Program-made: the position numbers and the translations under genes | The notes under the pieces: model-generated | Seen by the model: only the letters and a program-made list of their open reading frames with translations | Databases searched by the model: none | What the model was told of the DNA's origin: nothing | Shown: one piece after another, positions 7,319-14,435 of the stretch | How positions within the stretch are numbered: the first letter of the stretch is position 1 | Layout of the letters: each line of letters begins with the position of its first letter | Source of the DNA: Treponema sp. | GTDB lineage: Bacteria > Spirochaetota > Spirochaetia > Treponematales > Treponemataceae | Assembly (NCBI GenBank): GCA_004554075.1 | Contig: SFOB01000028.1 | Span: forward strand, 1 to 27,533 | Reading direction: 5' to 3' | DNA: 27,533 bases

Positions 7319-9379
7319 TTATTCCACAACCTTCACAGATTTTATAATGACATTCTGACCATTAATGAATATTCCTTTTGCACCTTCCAGTTCTGCGGCA
7401 AGGGCTTCATCAACAGTTACTGTCACTACGTCGTCTTTTACTGCAATACACCAGCCGTCTTTTATAATTCCGCCCTTCACGGTGACATTTTTTTCTTTTA
7501 CAAAGTCGTGCCACTTTTCTTCCCAATCTGCAAAACCTAATTGAAGAATAGAATCGGCTGCAAGTTTTTCCACATTAATTTCAAGCTTGTATTTTGCGGG
7601 AACAGAACGAATTAAAAGGTCAGGCTTTATACTGGCAGAATTATCAAAGTCTTTAATTTGAACCGGCGCTTTCAGAAGATTTTTGCCGACAATAGATTGA
7701 ACCTTGGCTTCATTCTTTTTAATAAAATCTTCGCTTAATGGAAACTTCTTTCCCTGAGCGGCATAAATATATGTATCAAGATATTCAGACTGTTCCCACT
7801 CCATTGTTTTTCTGTTGTAATAGCGGAAGCCCATTAATTTTTGTCCAGCTCCAGGATCAAAATGATGCACAGTTGCACAAGAACGCCCCTTCTTATTTGC
7901 CTCAGCCATAAAATCATTTACAAAATTTATTTTTTCCAAAACCGGTGTAGCACGGAAGGTTCCCATTTCAGAAATACAAACTGGAATATGTTTTGAAAAA
8001 TAACTTTTATCCAGAAGTTCAAAAGTTTTAGAAACAGCTTTTTTGACACCGGAAGAATAGAACATTTTCATATCATCTTCTACAGCTCCCATCAAATAAG
8101 AATGGAAGGTTGGAATAAGTTTGTTCTTTGCCTTATCCTTTGGAAGCTTAAACGACTTGCTGCAAAGTGTCTCCACTGCCCCGCCATAAGCTTCTACCAT
8201 TACAAAGCGTTTGGCATTATTGCCGCCTGTAGCGCGGATTGTATCCAGCGTAACCTGATTATATCTGTTGATTATATCAAAATCTTTTTTGCAGACAGGG
8301 CAATCCTCCTGCGGCTTATGATTATGCTCCGGATGAAGATCATCGCCACATTCATTGAGTGTTTCAAAAATCAAACGTTCATCGTAAGAATTATTAAAAG
8401 CTGTTGCAATCTGCTTCCATACATCGCGAAGGAATTCTTCTCCCTGTTTCTGATATTTTTCATTTACAACGATACCTTCATAACGAACACGGTCCGGATT
8501 GTAATCTTCTTCTAATTGGCGAGGCCAGAAAAAGCCACAGAGAATTACATTCATACCATCTTCAATAGCCCAATCGGCTACCTGTTTAAGTTCCTTTATA
8601 AAACGAGGATCAATAGTATGCTTATCATCAACAAAATGATTTCCCGGATTAAATGGTAGCCTGAGTGTTGTAAAACCTTTTGCTTTTACAAAATCAAAAA
8701 ACTCTTTTGTAGCTTTTGGTTCTCCCCAGGGATGATAAATATCCATTCCAAAATCAAGTGAAATTTCATTAAAACAAAAAGACTGATATTGATATCCAGG
8801 GCCAAGAGTCTGTACAAAATCCCAGGCGGTGAGTTTATCATCAAATGTTCCGCTTTGTGCAGTATCAATTACAGGAGCTTCATTACTTGCATGAATATTT
8901 GTTTTTACAGGATTTGCTACCCTTTCAAAAGTTACGGATTCAACAGTAAACTTCATACTATCAATGTTCCAGCTTGCAGCAAAATGAATTCCATTTATTT
9001 TCTTTTGTCCGGATTTAAGCGGTATTACCATTTCTGTAAGATAGGAAGGACAGTAAAAAGTTTTATCTGTCCAGGAAATTTCATCATCTTCATATTCTAA
9101 AACAAGATGGAAGCCATAATCGCCCGGTACTTTGTATTTAATTCGGACAATATTATATTCAGAAATATTAACTCCACCATAAGGCCAGATTCCAAGTCCT
9201 TTCCACTCTTCTGCATCTCCATTTACAGTAAAAGTTCTGGTGACTTTATTAAAGCTTATTGTTTTTTGCTCATTCGAAGACGGAATACTGTTCAAATCGA
9301 ACACATAGGGTTTTACATTCTGGGCAAAAATACATGCCGCAAAAAGCAAGCTTACAAAAGTCAAAATAAGTTTTTTCAT
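7319..9379 (-). CDS. Secreted divergent GH5-family protein with N- and C-terminal beta-rich modules
   Basis: A 686-residue exported protein. The signal sequence covers about 1-19 (IFA before QNV); Cys16 after LLFAA could alternatively be a spirochaetal lipobox cysteine. Residues about 22-155 form a beta-sandwich module like the C-terminal module of the GH5 at 4270-5895. The GH5 barrel spans about 180-545, with acid/base Glu343 in ETLNEC, nucleophile Glu471 in CISEMG, Arg240 and His426. The usual NEHH stretch is replaced by CGFFWP (281-286) and GWNLGNTLEA by a different strand, so specificity is probably altered. A second beta-rich module fills about 560-686. The His-rich loop with CPVC (360-363) is shared with the other GH5. 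The Shine-Dalgarno AAGGAG (9392-9387 on the - strand) is seven bases from the ATG. It is convergent with the permease. Confidence 0.88.
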   Translation of the reverse strand: MKKLILTFVSLLFAACIFAQNVKPYVFDLNSIPSSNEQKTISFNKVTRTFTVNGDAEEWKGLGIWPYGGVNISEYNIVRIKYKVPGDYGFHLVLEYEDDEISWTDKTFYCPSYLTEMVIPLKSGQKKINGIHFAASWNIDSMKFTVESVTFERVANPVKTNIHASNEAPVIDTAQSGTFDDKLTAWDFVQTLGPGYQYQSFCFNEISLDFGMDIYHPWGEPKATKEFFDFVKAKGFTTLRLPFNPGNHFVDDKHTIDPRFIKELKQVADWAIEDGMNVILCGFFWPRQLEEDYNPDRVRYEGIVVNEKYQKQGEEFLRDVWKQIATAFNNSYDERLIFETLNECGDDLHPEHNHKPQEDCPVCKKDFDIINRYNQVTLDTIRATGGNNAKRFVMVEAYGGAVETLCSKSFKLPKDKAKNKLIPTFHSYLMGAVEDDMKMFYSSGVKKAVSKTFELLDKSYFSKHIPVCISEMGTFRATPVLEKINFVNDFMAEANKKGRSCATVHHFDPGAGQKLMGFRYYNRKTMEWEQSEYLDTYIYAAQGKKFPLSEDFIKKNEAKVQSIVGKNLLKAPVQIKDFDNSASIKPDLLIRSVPAKYKLEINVEKLAADSILQLGFADWEEKWHDFVKEKNVTVKGGIIKDGWCIAVKDDVVTVTVDEALAAELEGAKGIFINGQNVIIKSVKVVE

Positions 9380-9394
9380 AGAATCACTCCTTGT

Positions 9395-9416
9395 CCCAGA
9401 TTACAAGAAATCTGGG
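9395..9416. promoter_or_regulatory. Palindrome upstream of the divergent GH5 gene (operator or 5'-UTR hairpin)
   Basis: CCCAGATT (9395-9402) and AATCTGGG (9409-9416) form a perfect 8-bp inverted repeat around a 6-base centre. It lies two bases upstream of the GH5 Shine-Dalgarno, in the divergent region shared with the 125-residue gene. It may be an operator or an mRNA stem that modulates ribosome access; no T-run follows, so a terminator is unlikely. Confidence 0.6.
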
Positions 9417-9551
9417 GTATAACTTATTTTAACCTTGTTTTTTATAGAAAAATACAGAGTTAAACTCACAAATTTATTTCTAATCTTTTTTCCCCAGGCT
9501 CCGAAAATCAAAGTAGAAGCCCAAAAAGTGGGAGAGGTTGGAGAATTAAAA

Positions 9552-9929
9552 ATGACTAGCGCAATCGGAAATTTCAGTAATGCTTATTCGTACAGCGGGG
9601 CCATTGGTGGTGCCGCAGGAAAGCTTTATGTTCCTGTAAGCCGCAACGCTCTTCTCTACTCTCACTTTGACCATGTTTCCGGAGTTGCTGCAGGCAACGG
9701 CCAGCAGGGCGTTTCAATCAGCAAAATCAGAATCTTAAACTCACTTATAGACCGCATGTCGGCTATCAAAAATCAGCCTAAGGAATCTATTACAGACATA
9801 AGTGATGACCAGGCTCAGGCCCTCATTGAACAGTATCAGAAACAGATTCAGCAGACAGTGGCTCAGCAGTCTTTTCTTCTCGCAGGTGCTCAGCCACTAC
9901 CTGGTGCCTTATTTGCAATTGATGCTTAA
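9552..9929 (+). CDS. Conserved-looking hypothetical protein, 125 aa
   Basis: I do not recognise a named family. The protein begins MTSAIGNFSNAYSYSGAIGG, has a central YVPVSRNALLYSHFDHVSGV stretch, and ends in a glutamine-rich amphipathic helix (about residues 85-110) followed by an Ala/Pro/Leu tail. No signal peptide, transmembrane segment or catalytic motif is evident. The composition, with a Gly/Ser/Tyr-rich head and a Gln-rich helix, suggests a small structural or adaptor protein rather than an enzyme. I chose the ATG at 9552 because GGAG lies about seven bases upstream. The frame is open back to 9435, but that extension covers AT-rich intergenic sequence. It is divergent from the GH5 gene and ends nine bases before the stop of the convergent lipoprotein gene. 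Confidence 0.7.
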   Translation: MTSAIGNFSNAYSYSGAIGGAAGKLYVPVSRNALLYSHFDHVSGVAAGNGQQGVSISKIRILNSLIDRMSAIKNQPKESITDISDDQAQALIEQYQKQIQQTVAQQSFLLAGAQPLPGALFAIDA

Positions 9930-9938
9930 ATCACTTTA

Positions 9939-10481
9939 TTAATAACTGTCCCACTTGCTGCCAATAACTATTTCTTTTTCATTATCTTCATCAGTCCAGT
10001 CACAATATCTTATAAAATTTACACCAACCTGATCTTCATGATAATGATTGATATGAGTGTACTCAATTACAATATATTTATCTGCGTCACTTGTATTAGC
10101 ACCCATCTTTGGTATGAAAATATCAACACTTTCTTCATTAGTTTTTACAGACCAGGATTCCGTTTCGCATTGACCACCAACAAGAGGTGAAATTTCATAC
10201 TCAGAAAGTCCATCTGGAAAAACTGCAAGTAATTCATTTATTTTAATATCAAGATTTTTATTATTTCTCCTGTTTTTTGGCGAAAACATCGATTTTATTC
10301 CGGCAGAATCTTTATTATTTATATAAGTGATTAATTGCTCTGCTTTCTCACGGCCGCGTTTTTCACTACCCCAATGTGCTGAATAATATTCAGCATCCCC
10401 CAAAATAAAGCCACATCCTGTAAATGATGACACCAGCAACGCAATAAGAGCGAAAATTGTAATTTTTCTTAGAAGTTTCAT
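9939..10481 (-). CDS. Small putative lipoprotein of unknown function
   Basis: A 180-residue protein with a lysine/arginine start, a hydrophobic core and the lipobox SFTGC with Cys23, so it is probably lipid-anchored and faces the periplasm or surface. The mature part begins with a short helical segment containing EKAEQLITYINNKDSAGIKS, followed by a beta-rich region. This resembles small NTF2-like or DUF5104-type lipoprotein folds, but I cannot assign the family with confidence. A Shine-Dalgarno-like AAGGGGA lies about four bases upstream of the ATG. It is divergent from the purF-like gene, and its 3' end nearly touches that of the 125-residue gene, with no terminator between them. Function unknown. 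Confidence 0.75.
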   Translation of the reverse strand: MKLLRKITIFALIALLVSSFTGCGFILGDAEYYSAHWGSEKRGREKAEQLITYINNKDSAGIKSMFSPKNRRNNKNLDIKINELLAVFPDGLSEYEISPLVGGQCETESWSVKTNEESVDIFIPKMGANTSDADKYIVIEYTHINHYHEDQVGVNFIRYCDWTDEDNEKEIVIGSKWDSY

Positions 10482-10563
10482 TTTATTCCCCTTAATATTT
10501 TTTTAATGTATTTATTACACCATATAGGTAAAACACCCTAGAATAAATAAAATGATACTGTGT

Positions 10564-10592
10564 TTGCAATAATTCCTCAAAATCAATATAAT
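10564..10592 (+). promoter_or_regulatory. Strong sigma70-type promoter of the purF-like gene
   Basis: TTGCAA (10564-10569) and TATAAT (10587-10592) are separated by exactly 17 bp. Transcription would begin near 10599, leaving a 5' leader of about 25 bases that contains the Shine-Dalgarno AGGAAG (10612-10617). Because the -10 box overlaps the ATG at 10591, that upstream start cannot be used, and the gene starts at 10624. Confidence 0.75.
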
Positions 10593-10623
10593 GTCCGCAT
10601 ATTTATTTTTTAGGAAGTTTGAA

Positions 10624-12039
10624 ATGGGCGGATATTTTGGAGTTGCTTCGAAAGAAGACTGTTCGTTGGATTTGTTTTTTGGGGTGGACTATCACTCTCA
10701 CTTGGGAACCAGACGCGGCGGTATTGCCGTTGTAACTCCGGACGGGCACTTTTCACGCTCCATCCATAATATTACAAACTCTCCATTCAGAACAAAATTT
10801 GAAAATGATATGGAAGACCTGCACGGCAAAATGGGAATCGGTTGTATTTCGGACTTTGAACCTCAGCCTCTGCTTGTGCACTCTCACCTTGGAAACTTTG
10901 CAATCACAACTGTCGGAATTGTAACTAATAAGGACGAACTTGTTGAAGAAGTTCTTAATTCCGGCTATACACACTTCCTTGAAATGAGCGGCGGTGAAAT
11001 CAACCAGACTGAACTTATAGTTGCCCTTTTGAATCACAAGGACACAATGGTTGAAGGTATTAAGTTTGTTCAGGAAAAAATCAAGGGTTCTATTTCCATG
11101 CTGATTTTGACAGCAGACGGAATCTATGCTGCCCGCGACAAGCTTGGACGTACTCCAATTCAGATTGGTCACAAAGACGGTGCTTACTGTGCAAGCTTTG
11201 AAAACTATGCTTATATGAATCTTGGCTACACTGATTATCACGAACTGGGACCTGCCGAGATTGTTTTCTTTAATGCCGACAAAATGGAGATTCTCCAGCA
11301 GCCTGGTAAAGAGATGAAGATTTGTACCTTCCTCTGGATTTACTACGGCTACCCTACTGCCTGCTACGAAGGCGTAAACGTTGAGGCTATGCGCTACAAC
11401 TGCGGCCGCTTTCTTGCCTGCCGCGACAAAGATTCAGTACATCCGGACGCAGTTGCCGGTGTTCCAGACAGTGGAACCGCCCACGCCGTTGGTTATGCAA
11501 ACGAGAGCGGCATTCCATTTACACGTCCATTTATCAAATACACACCAACCTGGTCTCGCTCTTTCATGCCTACAAATCAGGATATCAGAAATCAGGTTGC
11601 ACATATGAAGCTTATTCCTATTCAGCAGCTGATTGAAGGAAAAAAGATTCTTTTGATTGATGATTCGATTGTACGCGGAACTCAGCTTCGCGAAACTACA
11701 GACTACCTTTACAGAAGCGGTGCTAAGGAAGTACATATTAGACCAGCCTGCCCACCTCTCGTATTCGGTTGTAAATATTTGAATTTCAGCCGCTCAAAGA
11801 GTGAGATGGATCTGATTACCCGCCGCATTATCCGCGACTTTGAAGGGGAAAACGTAAGCGAAGAAACACTTGCAAAATACTGCGATCCTGACACTCCTGA
11901 ATACGCAAAAATGGTAGAAGAAATCAGAAAGCAGCTGCACTTCACAACCCTGCGCTTCCACAGACTCGACGACATGCTGGATTCAACAGGGCTTCCACAT
12001 GAGAAGTTGTGTACTTACTGCTGGAATGGTAAAGAGTAG
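10624..12039 (+). CDS. purF: PurF-type amidophosphoribosyltransferase with degenerate glutaminase domain
   Basis: PurF makes phosphoribosylamine from PRPP and glutamine, the first step of purine synthesis. The 471-residue protein has the PRPP-binding loop LLIDDSIVRGTQ (343-354). It also has four cysteines (234, 383, 463, 466) at spacing close to the 4Fe-4S ligands of Bacillus subtilis PurF (236, 382, 437, 440). The N-terminal glutaminase half is odd. The nucleophile cysteine that should follow the initiator Met is absent (the protein starts MGGYFGV where PurF has CGVFGI), and the HTRY and HNGN motifs are replaced by HSHLGNF and TTVGIVTN. It may use free ammonia, use a different nitrogen donor, or be regulatory. 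I recall similar MGG-starting paralogues annotated as PurF in other anaerobes. A Shine-Dalgarno AGGAAG lies six bases before this ATG. Confidence 0.85.
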   Translation: MGGYFGVASKEDCSLDLFFGVDYHSHLGTRRGGIAVVTPDGHFSRSIHNITNSPFRTKFENDMEDLHGKMGIGCISDFEPQPLLVHSHLGNFAITTVGIVTNKDELVEEVLNSGYTHFLEMSGGEINQTELIVALLNHKDTMVEGIKFVQEKIKGSISMLILTADGIYAARDKLGRTPIQIGHKDGAYCASFENYAYMNLGYTDYHELGPAEIVFFNADKMEILQQPGKEMKICTFLWIYYGYPTACYEGVNVEAMRYNCGRFLACRDKDSVHPDAVAGVPDSGTAHAVGYANESGIPFTRPFIKYTPTWSRSFMPTNQDIRNQVAHMKLIPIQQLIEGKKILLIDDSIVRGTQLRETTDYLYRSGAKEVHIRPACPPLVFGCKYLNFSRSKSEMDLITRRIIRDFEGENVSEETLAKYCDPDTPEYAKMVEEIRKQLHFTTLRFHRLDDMLDSTGLPHEKLCTYCWNGKE

Positions 12040-12047
12040 AGTTCTCT

Positions 12048-12183
12048 AAAAAAATAACGGGCTCCCGCTGTATCGCGTCTTGCAAACTGCGGTTGGGCGT
12101 AAGTAGTATCCGACTCGCCTTCGGCTCGCGAACGCCCAAATGCAGTTTGAAGACGCGATTTCGCTCGCGCCCGTTATTTTTTT
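12048..12183. terminator. Long bidirectional terminator-like palindrome between convergent genes
   Basis: The outer arms 12048-12062 and 12169-12183 are perfectly complementary over 15 bp: seven A, then TAACGGGC, mirrored to end in seven T. Inside, 12075-12090 pairs with 12142-12156 with one bulge, and TTGGGCG (12093-12099) pairs with CGCCCAA (12133-12139). A CGCCTTCGGCTCG-type centre caps it. Read on either strand it ends in a T-run, so it can terminate both the purF-like gene and the esterase gene. Its size and architecture match the element at 2493-2666, although the sequence differs. Confidence 0.8.
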
Positions 12184-12220
12184 AAATTTCCGTTTTCTAT
12201 TCCATCAGTAAGTACACACT

Positions 12221-14308
12221 TTACTTCTGAATAATTCTGAAAGGTGTAGCCGGTAACTGGTTTCTTGAATAAAGATTTACCGGAGCCGGGCTGTCTGCCC
12301 AGAGGTAGCGAAGCTCGAGCACATCGCCTATTCCGCGAGGCACATCAACTTCAACAGTGTAATCATCAATCAGCTTGGCATCTGCCTCTATTACACCTTC
12401 ATTGCCCTTCTTGCTGTACAAGAGGCTGAAGCCGTAAACAACCTTGTCTTTGCTTTCGCTGTTAAGGTCTGCACGCTTGCCGCGTACAGTATGAGCAACC
12501 AGGGCAGAGTTTCCGCAGTCAAAGCGAACACGGAAGCGGCCATGCTTATATTCACAGTAGTCAGCCTTAGGCGAAGGTGAGATAAAGTTCTTGCCGTAAG
12601 CAATACGCAGAGCCTCTTTTGCAGCACGGGAACCAATAGTCTTTTTCTTTTCCGGGTGAAGGTCGTTCCATTCACCAGCATCAATTGCAACAACAAGACC
12701 AGTGTCGCCGGCAATTTCTGCAACATCAGCTTCCACCTGGCGGATATTTGCCCAGCCGCCGTCCTTACTTGCAATGTCTTCGTTCCAGCCATCGCTCCAG
12801 TTAGGAAGCTGAACGATAACGAAAGGAAGCTGCTTAGAACCATAAACAAACTTGTGGCGCCACAAATCAATCATCTTAAGAAGCATGTCTTTGTATTCAG
12901 CCGGATGCATAGCATCAGATTCACCCTGATACCAGAGGACACCAGAAACCGCATGCTTAAGACAAGGAGCCAGCATAGAGTTGTAAAGAGCTGTAGGAAG
13001 CCACTCAAAGAACATACCGGCAGGACAGTCACGCACCTGGGCATCTTTTTTCATCTTCCACTCGCCGCTCAAATCAATTCTCTCGCCGTCAAGCGGATAC
13101 AAAGATTCAGTTCGTTCCTCGAGGTTTCTGTAAGCACAAGGGGCAACAAAAGTATTATCAGTAAATAAGTAGTAAGGCTTTTCTGTAAAGAAGCGGAGAG
13201 GACCATTCTTGCTGTTTTTCTGAACGCGAAGGGCAATAACGTTTTTACCCTCGTGCAATGTATTAGCCGGAACCGGGTAGCGGCGTGGCGGGTAACAATA
13301 TGGAGTCTCGCCTACCTTTACGCCATTCACCCAGGCTGTATCAGCATCAACAATTGTTCCCATCCAGAGCCAGGTCTTAAAAGTATTAAAATGCTGCACC
13401 TGTTCTGCAGTCAGCTCAATCACCTTTTTAAACCAGTAGAAGCCGGCACTTTCAACGTCAAAGTTTCCAGGAACCTGAACAGTATGCCAGCCGTCAACTT
13501 CCTCACAGAGTTCATCAAACATTTTCTCCGGAGCAGCAGCCGCGCCATAAAGCTCGTCGTTCCACTCCTTCTGATTTTCCGCCATTTCTTTCTGCTTTGC
13601 GGCAGCCCTTCCCTCAGCCAGATATTCCACAACCTGATTCAGGTACTCTTTTTTATCGCCCATTTCTTCCAGGGCCTGGCGGCTGAGCCATGAAGCAACA
13701 GGAGAACCGCCCTGGCTGGCATTAATAATTCCAACAGGAACATCAAGCTCGCTGGAAAGTTTTTTTGCAAAGAAGTAGCCGGTACCAGACATAGAGCCCA
13801 GAGTTTCCGGAGAAGCACAAACCCAGTTTACACCGCCGCTTATACCCTCAGCCTTTGTGCCCTCATCAGCATTAGACTGCCAGCCCACATCAAGGATTTC
13901 ATCTTTTTCACCGTCGAGCGACCAGTTAATAGGCACAGTGAGCATTCGGATACGCTCATTACGAGGCTGCATAAATTCTTCCGGATAAGAAAACTTCATG
14001 CGCTCCATAGGAAGCTGAGCGTTCGACTGGCCCGAGCTTACCCAAACCTCACCAACGTAAATGTCCTTAAACTCAACGCGGTGGTCATCGCACTTAATAT
14101 TCATTTCGAAAGGTCCGCCAGCCTCGCCCGGACTGAATTCTATCTTCCAGTTTCCGTCCTCGTCCGACTGGGTTATAGATGTAGTACCGCGGAATTCCAT
14201 AATAACGTCAGAGTAAACCTCTGCCGTTCCGTAAATGCAGTTAATCTTATTTCGCTGCAGAACCATTCCCGATCCTACGATTCCCTTAATTTTGAAAGTA
14301 CCCTTCAT
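12221..14308 (-). CDS. Sialate O-acetylesterase-type (SASA) carbohydrate esterase, cytoplasmic
   Basis: A 695-residue SGNH-type esterase. It shows GSGMVLQR near the N-terminus, VGEVWVSSGQSN with nucleophile Ser95, WYQGESD (459-465), and the catalytic Asp549/His551 in NDLHPEKK. An inserted beta-jelly-roll segment (about 270-380, with VPGNFDVESAGFYWF and AWVNG motifs) resembles the sugar-binding insert of glycosidase-like sialate esterases. Family members remove O-acetyl groups from sialic acid or, in fibre degraders, from xylan and other hemicellulose. The GH43 neighbour favours acetyl-xylooligosaccharides here. There is no signal peptide, so it acts inside the cell on imported sugars. The Shine-Dalgarno AAGGAG lies eight bases from the ATG, with a GC-rich hairpin just before it. 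It follows GH43 on the same strand with a 127-base gap. Confidence 0.88.
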   Translation of the reverse strand: MKGTFKIKGIVGSGMVLQRNKINCIYGTAEVYSDVIMEFRGTTSITQSDEDGNWKIEFSPGEAGGPFEMNIKCDDHRVEFKDIYVGEVWVSSGQSNAQLPMERMKFSYPEEFMQPRNERIRMLTVPINWSLDGEKDEILDVGWQSNADEGTKAEGISGGVNWVCASPETLGSMSGTGYFFAKKLSSELDVPVGIINASQGGSPVASWLSRQALEEMGDKKEYLNQVVEYLAEGRAAAKQKEMAENQKEWNDELYGAAAAPEKMFDELCEEVDGWHTVQVPGNFDVESAGFYWFKKVIELTAEQVQHFNTFKTWLWMGTIVDADTAWVNGVKVGETPYCYPPRRYPVPANTLHEGKNVIALRVQKNSKNGPLRFFTEKPYYLFTDNTFVAPCAYRNLEERTESLYPLDGERIDLSGEWKMKKDAQVRDCPAGMFFEWLPTALYNSMLAPCLKHAVSGVLWYQGESDAMHPAEYKDMLLKMIDLWRHKFVYGSKQLPFVIVQLPNWSDGWNEDIASKDGGWANIRQVEADVAEIAGDTGLVVAIDAGEWNDLHPEKKKTIGSRAAKEALRIAYGKNFISPSPKADYCEYKHGRFRVRFDCGNSALVAHTVRGKRADLNSESKDKVVYGFSLLYSKKGNEGVIEADAKLIDDYTVEVDVPRGIGDVLELRYLWADSPAPVNLYSRNQLPATPFRIIQK

Positions 14309-14324
14309 GAATGTATCTCCTTAG

Positions 14325-14344
14325 GAGGGGGAAGTCTCCCCCTC
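14325..14344 (-). other. GC-rich hairpin abutting the esterase Shine-Dalgarno
   Basis: GAGGGGGA (14325-14332) and TCCCCCTC (14337-14344) form a perfect 8-bp stem with a 4-base loop, two bases upstream of the esterase Shine-Dalgarno in the GH43-esterase gap. Without a U-tract it is not a standard terminator. It could be a processing site, an mRNA-stabilising stem or an attenuator. The rest of the gap (14345-14435) is GC-rich with CTCGCTCGCACGTCGTTGCT-like repeats, then AT-rich; no gene is visible in it. Confidence 0.6.
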
Positions 14345-14435
14345 GCTCGCACGTCGTTGCTCGCTACCCTCTCTGCGGTGGCTCTGCCCCCGCAACGCCC
14401 CTGCATTGTCGTTCACAATATCAATCTATTATAAC

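Noticed and set aside
4270..9379. Polysaccharide utilisation locus with a SusC/SusD pair
   Set aside because: No TonB-dependent receptor or SusD-like lipoprotein is encoded; the only transporter is an ArsB/NhaD-type permease.
10591..10623. Upstream start of the purF-like gene at 10591
   Set aside because: This ATG overlaps the -10 box; the ATG at 10624 has a correctly spaced Shine-Dalgarno and matches the family N-terminus.
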